Part shown: one piece after another, positions 16,883-25,742 of the stretch
Position numbering within the stretch: position 1 is the stretch's first letter
How the letters are laid out: every line of letters starts with the position of its first letter
From: Pseudomonas syringae
Lineage (GTDB): Bacteria; Pseudomonadota; Gammaproteobacteria; Pseudomonadales; Pseudomonadaceae
Reading direction: 5' to 3'
DNA: 64,000 nucleotides
Assembly: GCF_001698815.1 (NCBI RefSeq)
Contig: NZ_LGSI01000051.1
Span: forward strand, 216,053-280,052
Translations under genes and position numbers: made by a program
Notes under the pieces: generated by a model
Told to the model about the DNA's origin: nothing
What the model saw: only the letters and a program-made list of their open reading frames with translations
Database searches by the model: none

Positions 16883-18266
16883 ATGACTACCGCCATTAGT
16901 CTGCCCTTGAGCCGTTTCTATGATCGTGAGGATCGTCATCCGGACAAGTGTTTTCTGGTCCAGCCGATGGCGGGAGGACAGGTTCAGAAGCTGAGCTGGT
17001 CCGAGGTCGGCAATCAGGCCCGCCGCGCTGCGCACTGGTTGCGTCGGCAAGGACTGCCGCAGGGCAGCTCCATCGCGATTCTTTCCAGAAACTGCGCGCA
17101 CTGGATCATTGCCGACCTGGCGATCTGGATGGCCGGGCATGTCTCGGTTCCGTTGAATCCGCACCTCAGCGCGGGAGCGGTCGCTCAGGTATTGGAGCAC
17201 TCGGAGGCGGCGATGGTGTTCGTCGGCAGACTGGACGACTGGCCGGGCGTCAGTTGCGGTGTCAGCGCCGGGTTGCCGACCGTGGCGCTGCCTCTCAGCC
17301 CTGAAGGTTCGTTTGATTTTCGCTGGGATGAGTTGCAGGCCTGGTCGCCGATCCAGGACAACCCCACTGGGCGCTACGATCAGTTGGCGACCATTATCTA
17401 CACCTCTGGCAGCACCGGACGACCCAAGGGTGTCATGCACAGCTTCGGCACCCTGGCCTTTGCGGTCACCCATGGTAGCCGCCTCTTCGGACTGGGCGAA
17501 AAGGACCGGCTGCTGTCTTATCTGCCACTGTGCTGCGTGGCCGAGCGAATGTTCGTGGAAATGGCGTCGATCTATGCCGGGCAAACGGTATTTTTCGCCG
17601 AGAACCAGGACACTTTTGTCGACGATCTGAAGCGCGCGCGGCCCACGGCGCTGTTTGGCGTGCCGGTGATCTGGAGCAAGCTCCAGACGAGCGTGCACGG
17701 CAGGATTCCCGCTGCGCGCCTGGATGTGCTGTTAAGCGTGCCGCTGCTCGGCAGACTGGTCGGACGCAGGATTCGCAAGGGGCTTGGGCTGGACGCGCTG
17801 CGGGTTGCCGTGTCGGGCGCCGCGCCGCTGTCAGAAAACCTGCTGCATTGGTATCAGCGGCTCGGGCTGGATGTCCTCGAAGCGTACGGTATGACCGAAA
17901 ACTGCGGCTACTCGCATATCTGCCGGCCAGGCCAGCACAAGAGCGGCTGGATCGGCCAGCCGTGTCCGCAGGTCGAAGTGCGGCTGGCGGAAGATGGCGA
18001 GCTGCTGGTGCGTAGCGGTGCGACCATGCTCGGTTACTTCAAGCAACCGCTGAAAACCGTCGAGACCATGACCGATGGTTTCCTGCACACGGGGGACAGG
18101 GGCGAGCTGGACGAGCAGGGCAATCTGCGCCTGACCGGGCGGCTCAAGGAAGCCCAGGGTCAACGCCAGCCTGAAAAAACATCAGCGCTTGCGCAGGCGG
18201 ATGGAGGTGAAAGATAGTTGGGCGTCTGGCGCTCAGCTTCCACGAGCGCCCAATAATAAGGATTGA
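16883..18266 (+). pseudogene. AMP-dependent acyl-CoA synthetase, disrupted C-terminus
   Basis: Adenylate-forming enzyme similar to the ~550-aa long-chain acyl-CoA synthetase-like PA1617. The intact frame runs 16883-18217 (444 aa) and contains the P-loop IYTSGSTGRPKG, VSGAAPLS, LEAYGMTENCG and the hinge HTGDRGELDEQGNLRLTGRLKE. The family's next motif (about IFKTSKGKYV) and the C-terminal subdomain with the catalytic lysine are missing. Instead the frame ends in unrelated AQGQRQPEKT... A remnant of the C-terminus (VNASLKKHQRL...MEVKDSWA) can be read in another frame at 18159-18236 and stops at 18264. This indicates an internal deletion of roughly 200-250 bp plus a frame change. It is probably inactive. 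A truncated protein with only half-reaction ability is possible. Confidence 0.78.
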
Positions 18267-18268
18267 AC

Positions 18269-18712
18269 ATGGGTCTGTGGCGCGATAAACCGAACATCGA
18301 ACAACTCAATGCCCTGAACAAGAACACCATCCTCGAATGGCTGGACATCCGTTTCGAGTCGTTTACCGACGATTCGCTGACCGCCAGCATGGTGGTCGAC
18401 CATCGCACGCACCAACCTTACGGCCTGCTGCATGGTGGGGCGTCGGTGGTATTGGCGGAATCCGTCGGTTCGACGGCCAGCTATCTGTGCATCGATACCA
18501 GCAAATACTTTTGCGTAGGCCTTGAAGTCAACGCCAACCACCTGCGCGGCCTGCGCAGCGGTCGGGTCACCGCCGTGGCACGCCCGGTCCATATCGGCCG
18601 CACCACTCACGTGTGGGACATCCGCCTGACCAGCGACGAAGGCAAGACCAGCTGCATTTCGCGTCTGACCATTGCCGTGGTGCCGCTGGGGCAGGAAGCG
18701 CCGAGTCGCTAA
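18269..18712 (+). CDS. hotdog-fold acyl-CoA thioesterase (PA1618/YdiI type)
   Basis: A 147-aa PaaI/EntH-like hotdog thioesterase. The signature GLLHGGASVVLAESVGS contains the HGG turn and the catalytic Glu typical of the YdiI/PA1618 subgroup, and GLEVNANHLRGLRSG follows as in that group. The start is ATG 18269 with TAAGGA upstream; a TTG at 18263 is in frame but unnecessary. It sits just after the broken synthetase gene, with which it probably formed an operon. The orthologous PAO1 pair is PA1617-PA1618. The physiological substrate is unknown. Confidence 0.88.
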   Translation: MGLWRDKPNIEQLNALNKNTILEWLDIRFESFTDDSLTASMVVDHRTHQPYGLLHGGASVVLAESVGSTASYLCIDTSKYFCVGLEVNANHLRGLRSGRVTAVARPVHIGRTTHVWDIRLTSDEGKTSCISRLTIAVVPLGQEAPSR

Positions 18713-18828
18713 GCCGCTTTTATGCCGGTGCATGGCCGGAGTGTCATCTTCGATGGCACTTCCAGTCATTGCCGAAGGCACAGCCACTGCGCACAATCAT
18801 CACTGGTTTGCTCACTGGATATGCCGGC

Positions 18829-19638
18829 ATGTCGCAACAGGTGTTCTTCGCTCACGCCAACGGTTTTCCGTCGGCCACTTACGGCAAGTTGTTTACGGCG
18901 CTGGCGCCGGATTACGTCGTGAGCCATCTGGAGCAGCATGCCCATGACCCGCGGTTCCCGGTCGATGACAACTGGCTGAATCTGGTCGACGAATTGATCC
19001 ATCACCTGCGTGAACAGCCCGAACCGGTCTGGGGAGTCGGTCATTCCTTGGGCGGCGTGCTGCATTTTCATGCCGCGCTGCGCTGTCCTGAGCTGTATCG
19101 CGGTGTGGTCATGCTGGATTCTCCGGTGCTGACCCTGGCCGATCAGTGGATGATCCGTGCTGCCAAACGCTTTGGTTTCATCGACCGTATTACCCCTGCC
19201 GGCCGTACGCTGGGACGTCGCGAAGCCTTTGCCGACCTTGACGCCGCGCGCCTTTATTTCGCCAGCAAAACCTTGTTTCGGCGTTTTGATCCCGAGTGCT
19301 TCGACGCCTATCTAGTTCATGGGTTGCAGACAGATGGCGAACAGCTGCGCCTGCGTTTTGACCCGGCCACGGAAATCAGTATCTACCGCAGCGTTCCGCA
19401 TACCCGGCCTGACGGTTCACGTCAGCTCAAGGTCCCTTTGGCAATGGTGCGCGGCGAGCACAGTCGGGTGGTGATGCGTCACCATGCGCGTTCGGTACGG
19501 CGCTTGCCCCAAGGTGAATATCTGTCGATGCCCGGTGGGCATATGTTCCCGCTGGAACAGCCCGAGGCCACCGCGCAACTGCTCAAGACGTTGTTCGCCC
19601 GCTGGGCTGCGCTCGACACTGTGCAGGTCAGCGCATGA
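18829..19638 (+). CDS. alpha/beta hydrolase
   Basis: A 269-aa serine hydrolase with nucleophile elbow GVGHSLGGVLHFHAAL. The oxyanion segment is FFAHANGFPSATY (Asn-Gly-Phe-Pro, typical of this Pseudomonas subgroup), and the terminal His lies in MPGGHMFPLEQPE. ATG 18829 is chosen since the conserved N-terminus MSQQVFFAHANGFP begins there; the open frame continues upstream without conserved residues. It overlaps the next hydrolase gene by ATGA. Substrate unknown. Confidence 0.87.
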   Translation: MSQQVFFAHANGFPSATYGKLFTALAPDYVVSHLEQHAHDPRFPVDDNWLNLVDELIHHLREQPEPVWGVGHSLGGVLHFHAALRCPELYRGVVMLDSPVLTLADQWMIRAAKRFGFIDRITPAGRTLGRREAFADLDAARLYFASKTLFRRFDPECFDAYLVHGLQTDGEQLRLRFDPATEISIYRSVPHTRPDGSRQLKVPLAMVRGEHSRVVMRHHARSVRRLPQGEYLSMPGGHMFPLEQPEATAQLLKTLFARWAALDTVQVSA

Positions 19639-20489
19639 GCCGTCCGGTCGAAGAAGTCCGGCTGAGCTTGCCGCATATCGAACTGGCCGCGCATTTGTTC
19701 GGCCCAGAAGACGGCCAGCCGGTCATCGCCCTGCATGGCTGGCTGGACAACGCCAACAGCTTTGCCCGCCTGGCACCCAGGCTTGAAGGCCTGCGCATCG
19801 TCGCCCTGGATCTGGCCGGTCACGGCCATTCCGAGCATCGCCCGCAAGGCGCCGGCTACTCATTACCGGATTACGCCCACGATGTCTTGCAGGTTGCCGA
19901 GCAGCTCGGCTGGCAACAGTTCTCGCTGCTGGGGCATTCATTGGGAGCGATTATTTCGGTATTTCTCGCCGCCGCGCTGCCCGAGCGTGTTACGCGGCTG
20001 GCGCTCATCGATGGATTGATCCCGCCCACCGGCGAGGTCGAGAATGCCCCGGAACAGTTGGGTAAATCGCTGCAGGCGCAATTAAACCTGAGCGCCAAGC
20101 GCAAGCCGGTCTATCCCGATCAGGACCACGCGATCCGCGCCCGCATGAAAGGCGTGGTTGCCGTCAGTCATGAGGCGGCCGAGTTGTTGGCCCAGCGCGG
20201 CTTGATGCCGGTGCCGGGTGGCTATACCTGGCGCAGTGACAACCGGCTGACCTTACCCTCGGCGGTGCGCATCACCCGTGAGCAAGCGCTGGCGTTCGTT
20301 GCCGCAATCCGCTGTCCGACGCAACTGATCGTGGCGCAGGAGGGAATGCTGGCGAAAAATCAGGCGCTGCTGGCGTCGCTGCCTTTTCAGGTGACGAGCC
20401 TGCCAGGCGGCCATCATTTGCACTTGAACGACGAAGCCGGTGCAGTTCTTGTCGCAGACTGTTTCAATCGCTTCTTTACCGCTCCTTGA
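19635..20489 (+). CDS. alpha/beta hydrolase (PA1622-like)
   Basis: A 284-aa alpha/beta hydrolase of the epoxide-hydrolase/esterase-like fold. The HGW oxyanion motif is in IALHGWLDNANSF, the nucleophile Ser in LLGHSLGAIIS, and the terminal His in LPGGHHLHLND. A mid-protein cap domain covers about residues 125-205. It is translationally coupled (ATGA) to the preceding hydrolase, which suggests related function. No specific substrate can be deduced. Confidence 0.88.
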   Translation: MSRPVEEVRLSLPHIELAAHLFGPEDGQPVIALHGWLDNANSFARLAPRLEGLRIVALDLAGHGHSEHRPQGAGYSLPDYAHDVLQVAEQLGWQQFSLLGHSLGAIISVFLAAALPERVTRLALIDGLIPPTGEVENAPEQLGKSLQAQLNLSAKRKPVYPDQDHAIRARMKGVVAVSHEAAELLAQRGLMPVPGGYTWRSDNRLTLPSAVRITREQALAFVAAIRCPTQLIVAQEGMLAKNQALLASLPFQVTSLPGGHHLHLNDEAGAVLVADCFNRFFTAP

Positions 20490-20615
20490 CTTGCGACAGG
20501 CAACTGTCGAGGCTGGGCGGGTTGAAACAGGAGTTAAATCGATGGATGTCCGCACCGCCTCACCTGATCGCTTGCCTGGCAAACCTGCCCATTTCCTTCA
20601 ATTAACCTCGCATCG

Positions 20616-21446
20616 ATGAGAGCAGTCATGGGTTTTACCAGTGCTCTTGGACTCACCTTGTGTGCCTCGGCGTTCAGTCTGAGCGTGTGGGCTGCCGATG
20701 TTCCGGGCAGTCGCGATCTGGATATCGTGCCGCGCCTGACCGACGCTGAAATTGTCGACTACCGCCCGGTTGCGGAGCTCGAACGTATCTATCCCATGGG
20801 CTCGATCCGCAAGATCAGCGGTCAGCTGCGCTTTGATGGTCAGGTCAGCGCCCGTGGCAATGTCACCGGCGTGACCTATCAAATGCCCGCCGAACGCACT
20901 TCCGATGAGGCCTTTACCGCCGCTCGCGAAGCCCTCCAGGCCCAGGGCGCGGAACTGCTGTTCTGGTGCCAGGCGCGCGATTGCGGCGAAAGCAGCCTGT
21001 GGGCCAATGAAGTATTCGGCAATTCCAAGCTCTACGGGGCGGATGAACAGCAAGCTTACTTGCTGCTGCGTCTGGCAGAGCCGAAAAGTGACACGCTGGT
21101 GGCCTTGTACAGCATCACCCGTGGCAACCGCCGCGCGTATCTGCATGTCGAACAGTTCGATTCGGCCGCACCGTTAGGCGATCTGTTGCCGACCTCGGCG
21201 ACGCTGCTGCGGCAACTCAAGAGCACCGGCAAACTGGCGCTGCCACGGCTGGCCGGGGCGCCACAGGACATTTGGGTGACACTGGTTTCCAGAGGCCTGA
21301 ATCTGGACAGCTCATTGCGGGTGACCATTGGCGGCGCCGATGCCGAAGCGTGGCGTCAGGCATTGATTGCCAAAGGCGTACGCGCGGCGCGGCTCGAAGC
21401 GGGCGGGGGGGACAAGCCGGGCCTGTTCATCGACGTCATACGTTGA
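20616..21446 (+). CDS. DUF4892 domain-containing secreted protein
   Basis: A 276-aa exported protein. The signal peptide ends near SVWA|ADVPGS. The N-terminal half (about 25-180) matches my memory of DUF4892 (SRDLDIVPRLTDAEIVDY, ELLFWCQARDCGESSLWANEVFG), including the paired cysteines in WCQARDCGESS. The C-terminal half resembles a small OmpA-like or associated domain (VTIGGADAEAWRQALIAKGV). ATG 20616 supplies an Arg for the signal n-region; an ATG at 20628 is an alternative. Function unknown; the gene also lies near the hydrolases in PAO1. Confidence 0.8.
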   Translation: MRAVMGFTSALGLTLCASAFSLSVWAADVPGSRDLDIVPRLTDAEIVDYRPVAELERIYPMGSIRKISGQLRFDGQVSARGNVTGVTYQMPAERTSDEAFTAAREALQAQGAELLFWCQARDCGESSLWANEVFGNSKLYGADEQQAYLLLRLAEPKSDTLVALYSITRGNRRAYLHVEQFDSAAPLGDLLPTSATLLRQLKSTGKLALPRLAGAPQDIWVTLVSRGLNLDSSLRVTIGGADAEAWRQALIAKGVRAARLEAGGGDKPGLFIDVIR

Positions 21447-21488
21447 CCGAACTCACCTGAACCGGCACTGAATCCACTTTTGCACACA

Positions 21489-21515
21489 GCGAACACTGAC
21501 GCGTTCAGTGTTCGC
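21489..21515 (+). terminator. strong hairpin after the DUF4892 gene, probable terminator
   Basis: Perfect 11-bp stem GCGAACACTGA/TCAGTGTTCGC with a 5-nt loop, 42 bases after the stop codon. The T-rich stretch follows only after about 20 bases, so it is an atypical terminator or an mRNA 3'-stabiliser. Confidence 0.55.
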
Positions 21516-21559
21516 CGTTATGCTCTGCGCTTCTGATCTTCTTTTTACTGGATAGACCC

Positions 21560-22606
21560 ATGCTCAATAACGATCGCCTGTTGGTGCAGATCCTGCTCCT
21601 GGCGTTGCTCAGTGCGTGTGTCTGGGTGATGGCGCCGTTCTGGTCGGCGTTGTTCTGGGGCGCGGTGCTGGCGTTTGCCAGCTGGCCGCTGATGCGCCTG
21701 TTGACGCGCTGGTTCAAGGGCCGCGAGTCGCTGGCGGCGCTGGTGCTGACGCTGGGCTGGATGCTGCTGGTCGCGGCGCCGCTGGTCTGGCTGGGATTCA
21801 ATCTGGCCGATCATGTGCGTGACGCCACGGCCTTCATCAAGGATGTGCAGGTCGACGGTTTACCTGATCCACCCACCTGGCTGGTCGGGGTTCCGTTCGT
21901 GGGCGAGCGGCTGGTGGCGTTCTGGAACACCATCGATCAGCAGGGCGCGGCGATGATTACCACGCTACGGCCTTATCTGGGTCAGGTAGGTAACTGGTTG
22001 CTGGCACGCAGCGCGCAGATTGGCGGAGGGATTCTGGAGCTGACCTTGAGTCTGGTCTTCGTGTTCTTCTTCTACCGCGACGGGCCGCGATTGGCCGCAT
22101 TCGTGCTCAGCCTGCTGGAGCGCTTGATTGGCGAGCGCGCCGAGTATTACCTGGAACTGGTAGCGGGCACGGTACAGCGCGTGGTCAATGGCGTGATCGG
22201 GACAGCGGCGGCGCAAGCGGTCCTGGCGCTGATCGGCTTCTTGATCGCAGGTGTGCCGGGCGCCTTGGTGCTGGGCATCATGACGTTCCTGTTCAGCCTG
22301 ATTCCCATGGGGCCGCCGCTGATCTGGATTCCGGCCACCGCCTGGCTGGCGTGGAATGGCGAATACGGAATGGCGATTTTCCTCGGGCTTTGGGGCATGT
22401 TCATCATCAGCGGCGTGGACAACGTGCTCAAGCCATACCTGATCAGTCGCGGCGGCAACCTGCCGTTGGTGATCGTGTTGCTGGGTGTCTTTGGCGGCTT
22501 GCTGGCCTTTGGTTTCATCGGCCTGTTCATCGGCCCGACGTTGCTGGCGGTGGCGTATAGCTTGTTGACTGATTGGGTACGCGGGGCTCGGACGGTTCAG
22601 CGCTAA
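21560..22606 (+). CDS. AI-2E transporter family (PerM/YdiK-like) permease
   Basis: A 348-aa polytopic inner-membrane protein with the family layout. Two N-terminal helix pairs lie in residues 8-85, a soluble loop of about 65 residues follows, and then 4-5 helices including LELTLSLVFVFFFYRDG and the signature FSLIPMGPPLIWIPA. The C-terminal segment has GVDNVLKPYLISRGGNLP, the strongest family motif. Members are proposed exporters of small molecules or ions; the AI-2 role is known only for TqsA. No substrate is inferred. Monocistronic. Confidence 0.88.
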   Translation: MLNNDRLLVQILLLALLSACVWVMAPFWSALFWGAVLAFASWPLMRLLTRWFKGRESLAALVLTLGWMLLVAAPLVWLGFNLADHVRDATAFIKDVQVDGLPDPPTWLVGVPFVGERLVAFWNTIDQQGAAMITTLRPYLGQVGNWLLARSAQIGGGILELTLSLVFVFFFYRDGPRLAAFVLSLLERLIGERAEYYLELVAGTVQRVVNGVIGTAAAQAVLALIGFLIAGVPGALVLGIMTFLFSLIPMGPPLIWIPATAWLAWNGEYGMAIFLGLWGMFIISGVDNVLKPYLISRGGNLPLVIVLLGVFGGLLAFGFIGLFIGPTLLAVAYSLLTDWVRGARTVQR

Positions 22607-22632
22607 GCGCTGTTCGAAGTTGAATAGATCCC

Positions 22633-22722
22633 GTAGGACCGGCTTTAGCCGGGAGGAGTCCGGTACATTCGCAGCAGTTGCGTCGTCAGACCCTCCGCCC
22701 TCCCGGCTAAAGCCGGTCCTAC
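22633..22722. repeat. 90-bp REPIN of the GTAGGACCGGCTTTAGCCGG type, copy 1
   Basis: Inverted pair GTAGGACCGGCTTTAGCCGG ... CCGGCTAAAGCCGGTCCTAC. The interior CGCAGCAGTTGCGTCGTCAG is shared with the copy at 34346. Both are exactly 90 bp. Confidence 0.88.
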
Positions 22723-22784
22723 GGGTTGTGTGATGAGGGTCAAGACGGTATCTACGGGGATTGGTTTTTTCCGTGATCCCCCCC

Positions 22785-23657
22785 TTACGCCGCGACGTTC
22801 AGGTATTTGCCAACCGGCTTGCTACCTTCAGTGTCATAACGCTCGCTCAATGCCGCAACCATCTTGCTCAATGCCTGAGCCGCTGCATCTTTGCTGCCGG
22901 TCTGGTTGCTGTCCTGCGGCGACAGCGCTGCCATCAGTTCATCAACGCTGACACTGTCGTTGCTGTCTGAATCCAGTGCGCTGAACAGCGAGCTGGCATT
23001 GGTCGTGCTGGTGCTCGTAGTGCTGGAATCGCTCGACGTGCTGCTTGCGGAGTCCAGGGCGCTGGTCAGTTCGGTGGCGCTGATGGCACCGCTGCCGTCG
23101 GTGTCCAGCGCGCTCATCAATTGTGCACTGGTGTCGGCGGCGGACGGAGGTGGCGGTGGCGGTTGCTGCGGTTGCAGGGCGGCGGTCAGTTCGTCGAGGC
23201 TGACGGTGCCGTCCTCGTTGGTGTCCAGCGCATCGAACACTTGGGAGCTGTCGGCGCTGCTGCCGGCGCTGGTCAGGCCGGCGGTCAGTTCATCGCTGCT
23301 GATCGTGCCATCGTCGTCACTGTCCAGAGAACTGAGCAGGTTTTCGGCGACGTCAGTGTCCGGTTCCATCTGCCGTGGAGGCGGTGGTGCCATCGCGGCC
23401 AGTTCGTCGGCATCCAGACTGTCATCGTCATTGCTGTCCAGATCGCTGAACGCTTTGCTCAGGCTGACCGTGATCCCGTCTTTACTGTCGGAGGACGATA
23501 CCGCCGAACTCAGTTCGTCCTTGCTGATACTGCCGTCGCCGTCGGTGTCGAGCTTGGCCAGTAACTGCTCCTGGAATTTCTTGCTGCTCGCGCTCGAGGT
23601 TGCGCTCGCGCTCGTGCTGGTATAGCTCGAATAACTATTACTGACGCCACTGATCAT
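22785..23657 (-). CDS. EF-hand calcium-binding protein, XopAW-like
   Basis: A 290-aa acidic protein with six canonical EF-hand loops of the pattern LDxDxDGxIxxDEL: LDTDGDGSISKDEL, LDSNDDDSLDADEL, LDSDDDGTISSDEL, LDTNEDGTVSLDEL, LDTDGSGAISATEL and LDSDSNDSVSVDEL. They are separated by Ser/Thr-rich and polyproline linkers. The N-terminus MISGVSNSYSSYTSTS is Ser-rich without a Sec signal, as in proteins annotated XopAW (a type III calcium-binding effector family named in Xanthomonas). ATG 23657 is preferred, with GGGAG 8 bases upstream. Secretion is not demonstrated and no T3SS genes are in the window. It lies beside a two-component system. Confidence 0.8.
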   Translation of the reverse strand: MISGVSNSYSSYTSTSASATSSASSKKFQEQLLAKLDTDGDGSISKDELSSAVSSSDSKDGITVSLSKAFSDLDSNDDDSLDADELAAMAPPPPRQMEPDTDVAENLLSSLDSDDDGTISSDELTAGLTSAGSSADSSQVFDALDTNEDGTVSLDELTAALQPQQPPPPPPSAADTSAQLMSALDTDGSGAISATELTSALDSASSTSSDSSTTSTSTTNASSLFSALDSDSNDSVSVDELMAALSPQDSNQTGSKDAAAQALSKMVAALSERYDTEGSKPVGKYLNVAA

Positions 23658-23774
23658 CGGGCGAACTCCCATCAGGTTGGATTGGGCCGGTGGCGGTGCA
23701 CCGGCTTATGCAGACTCAAGGCGGGAGTTGTCGAGGGTATGTAAGGTTTGTATCGCGCCAGACACACGGGCGGA

Positions 23775-24830
23775 TCAACGACGAGGCAGGTCCAGGAGCA
23801 CAGTCAGACCGCCGCCGGGTGTTTGTTCCAAGGTCAGGTCGCCACCCATGCGCCGCGCGGCGTCCCGGGCAATGGTCATGCCCATGCCGACGCCGCCGGA
23901 GTTGCGATTGCGCGAGCCTTCCAGGCGATAGAAAGGTTCGAACACCGTCTCATGGTGCTCGACGGCAATGCCTGGCCCGTTGTCGACCACAGCAACGGTC
24001 ACGTGATCGTCCTGGTCCTGAATATCGACCCGCGCCTGCCCGGCATAGCGCAAGGCATTGTCGATCAGGTTGTTGATGCAGGAACGCAAAGCCATGGGCT
24101 GGATTTTCAACGGTTTGCAGCCGCCGTTGCATTGCACGTCGTCGCCATTGTCCTGAGCGTTTTCGGTCAAGGATTCGATCAGCGCCTGCAGGTCGAACAG
24201 CTGCAGGTCTTCGCTGTTGCGCTGCTCATTGAGGTAGGTCAGCGTAGCGTCGAGCATGCCGATCATGTCGTTGAGGTCCTGGCTCATCTGCGTGTGCAGT
24301 TTCGGTTCGTCGATCTGCTCGACTCGCAGTTTCAGGCGCGACAACGGCGTGCGCAAATCATGAGACACCGCCGCCAGTATGCGGCCGCGCTGCTTCACTT
24401 GATCGCGGATGCGTTCCTGCATCAGGTTGAAGGTCTGCGCGGCCTGACGCACCTCGCGCGGGCCGCTGACTTCCAGTGGCGGACTGTCGAGATTTTCGCT
24501 GAGCCGCTCGGCGGCCTCGCTCAAGCGCTGGATCGGCCGGCTCAACGCTTTGGCGCCGTACCAGGCAGCAATCACCAGGGTAATCGTTTGAAAAAACAGC
24601 GGCACGACAGGCCCACCAAATAGCGGTGGTTTCCGTTGGGGCGTGCGTGGCTCAGGGCGCTCACCCTGAAATTCGGCAGATTGATGCTGAGGGTTGGCAG
24701 TCTCCAGAGGCGGCGGAGGCGGGAAGCCATACATCGTGAACCACGTGAACGCCAGCAGATGCGCCAGAAAAATAGCGACCAACGCCCCACCGAACAGGCG
24801 GGCGAACAGGGTATCTGCGGAGCGAATCAA
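23775..24830 (-). CDS. sensor histidine kinase (EnvZ/RstB type)
   Basis: A 351-aa inner-membrane kinase. One membrane helix lies at about residues 12-34 and a second at about 75-93. Between them is a short Pro-rich periplasmic loop (PPPPPLE... PRTPQRKPP) of about 40 residues. A HAMP segment (ALSRPIQRLSEAAERL) is followed by HisKA with His157 in VSHDLRTPLSRLKLR. The HATPase has NLIDNALRYAG, DNGPGI and GGVGMGM. The small sensor loop suggests sensing through the membrane or by a partner. It overlaps the upstream response regulator by ATGA, forming a pair of unknown stimulus. Confidence 0.92.
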   Translation of the reverse strand: MIRSADTLFARLFGGALVAIFLAHLLAFTWFTMYGFPPPPPLETANPQHQSAEFQGERPEPRTPQRKPPLFGGPVVPLFFQTITLVIAAWYGAKALSRPIQRLSEAAERLSENLDSPPLEVSGPREVRQAAQTFNLMQERIRDQVKQRGRILAAVSHDLRTPLSRLKLRVEQIDEPKLHTQMSQDLNDMIGMLDATLTYLNEQRNSEDLQLFDLQALIESLTENAQDNGDDVQCNGGCKPLKIQPMALRSCINNLIDNALRYAGQARVDIQDQDDHVTVAVVDNGPGIAVEHHETVFEPFYRLEGSRNRNSGGVGMGMTIARDAARRMGGDLTLEQTPGGGLTVLLDLPRR

Positions 24831-25579
24831 CCAATGTCCCTGGCGTCGAACAGATAGCCTTCGCCGCGTACGGTCTTGATCAGTTGCGGGTTCTTCGGAT
24901 CGTCGCCGAGCTTCTGGCGCAGGCGCGAGACCAGCAAGTCGATGCTGCGATCAAAGGCTTCGATGGAACGACCGCGTGCGGCATCCAGCAACTGTTCGCG
25001 ACTCAGCACCCGGCGCGGACGTTCCAGAAAGACCCGCAGCAAGCGGAATTCGGCGTTGGACAGCGGCACGACCAGGCCGTCGGCGGCGGTCAGCTGACGC
25101 AGCACGCTGTTCAGGCGCCAGGCATCGAAACGCACGGTGGAGCGCTGATCGTTGCGGTCGTCGCGTACCCGGCGCAGCACGGTCTGAATTCGCGCCACCA
25201 GCTCACGAGGTTCGAACGGCTTGGCCATGTAATCGTCGGCGCCCAGTTCCAGGCCGATAATGCGGTCGGTGGGTTCGCAACGGGCAGTGAGCATCAGGAT
25301 CGGGATGTCCGACGTGCCGCGCAGCCAGCGACACAGCGACAGGCCATCTTCGCCCGGCAGCATCAGGTCCAGCACGACCACGTCGAAGGTTTCTTCTTCC
25401 AACGCCTTGCGCATTTCGGTGCCATCGGTCACGCCCCGACACTGAATGTTGAAGCGTGCCAGGTAGTCGCAGAGCAGTTCGCGGATGGGTACATCGTCAT
25501 CGACGATCAAGGCGCGCGTGTTCCAGCGCTGATCTGCAATCGGCGCGTTGTCTGTAGGAATGTCGGTGCTTGCTTGCAT
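24827..25579 (-). CDS. OmpR/PhoB-family response regulator
   Basis: DNA-binding response regulator of 250 aa from the start chosen. The receiver domain has the acidic pair in ALIVDDDVP, Asp71 in VVVLDLMLPGEDG, Thr in MLTARCE and Lys in YMAKPFEP. The C-terminal winged helix has AEFRLLRVFLERPRRVLSREQLLD and IDLLVSRLRQKLGDDPKNPQLIKTVRGEGYLF. The open frame begins at 25612; ATG 25579 is chosen because residues before MQASTD look unconserved. Neither start has a clear ribosome site. It is cotranscribed and coupled with the kinase downstream. Confidence 0.9.
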   Translation of the reverse strand: MQASTDIPTDNAPIADQRWNTRALIVDDDVPIRELLCDYLARFNIQCRGVTDGTEMRKALEEETFDVVVLDLMLPGEDGLSLCRWLRGTSDIPILMLTARCEPTDRIIGLELGADDYMAKPFEPRELVARIQTVLRRVRDDRNDQRSTVRFDAWRLNSVLRQLTAADGLVVPLSNAEFRLLRVFLERPRRVLSREQLLDAARGRSIEAFDRSIDLLVSRLRQKLGDDPKNPQLIKTVRGEGYLFDARDIG

Positions 25580-25742
25580 GATGCGACTGCCGCCTGGTGA
25601 TGCCGCCATCACTGGCCGCTATTGATGATCAACGCCCCTGCATGCTACTTCGCCGGGAGGCGCGGCGGAAGGGTGGGGTGATCGGATGTCGGGGGAATGT
25701 CTGGAATGTATCGGGAATGGTACAAAGACCCGCATCAGAGTG

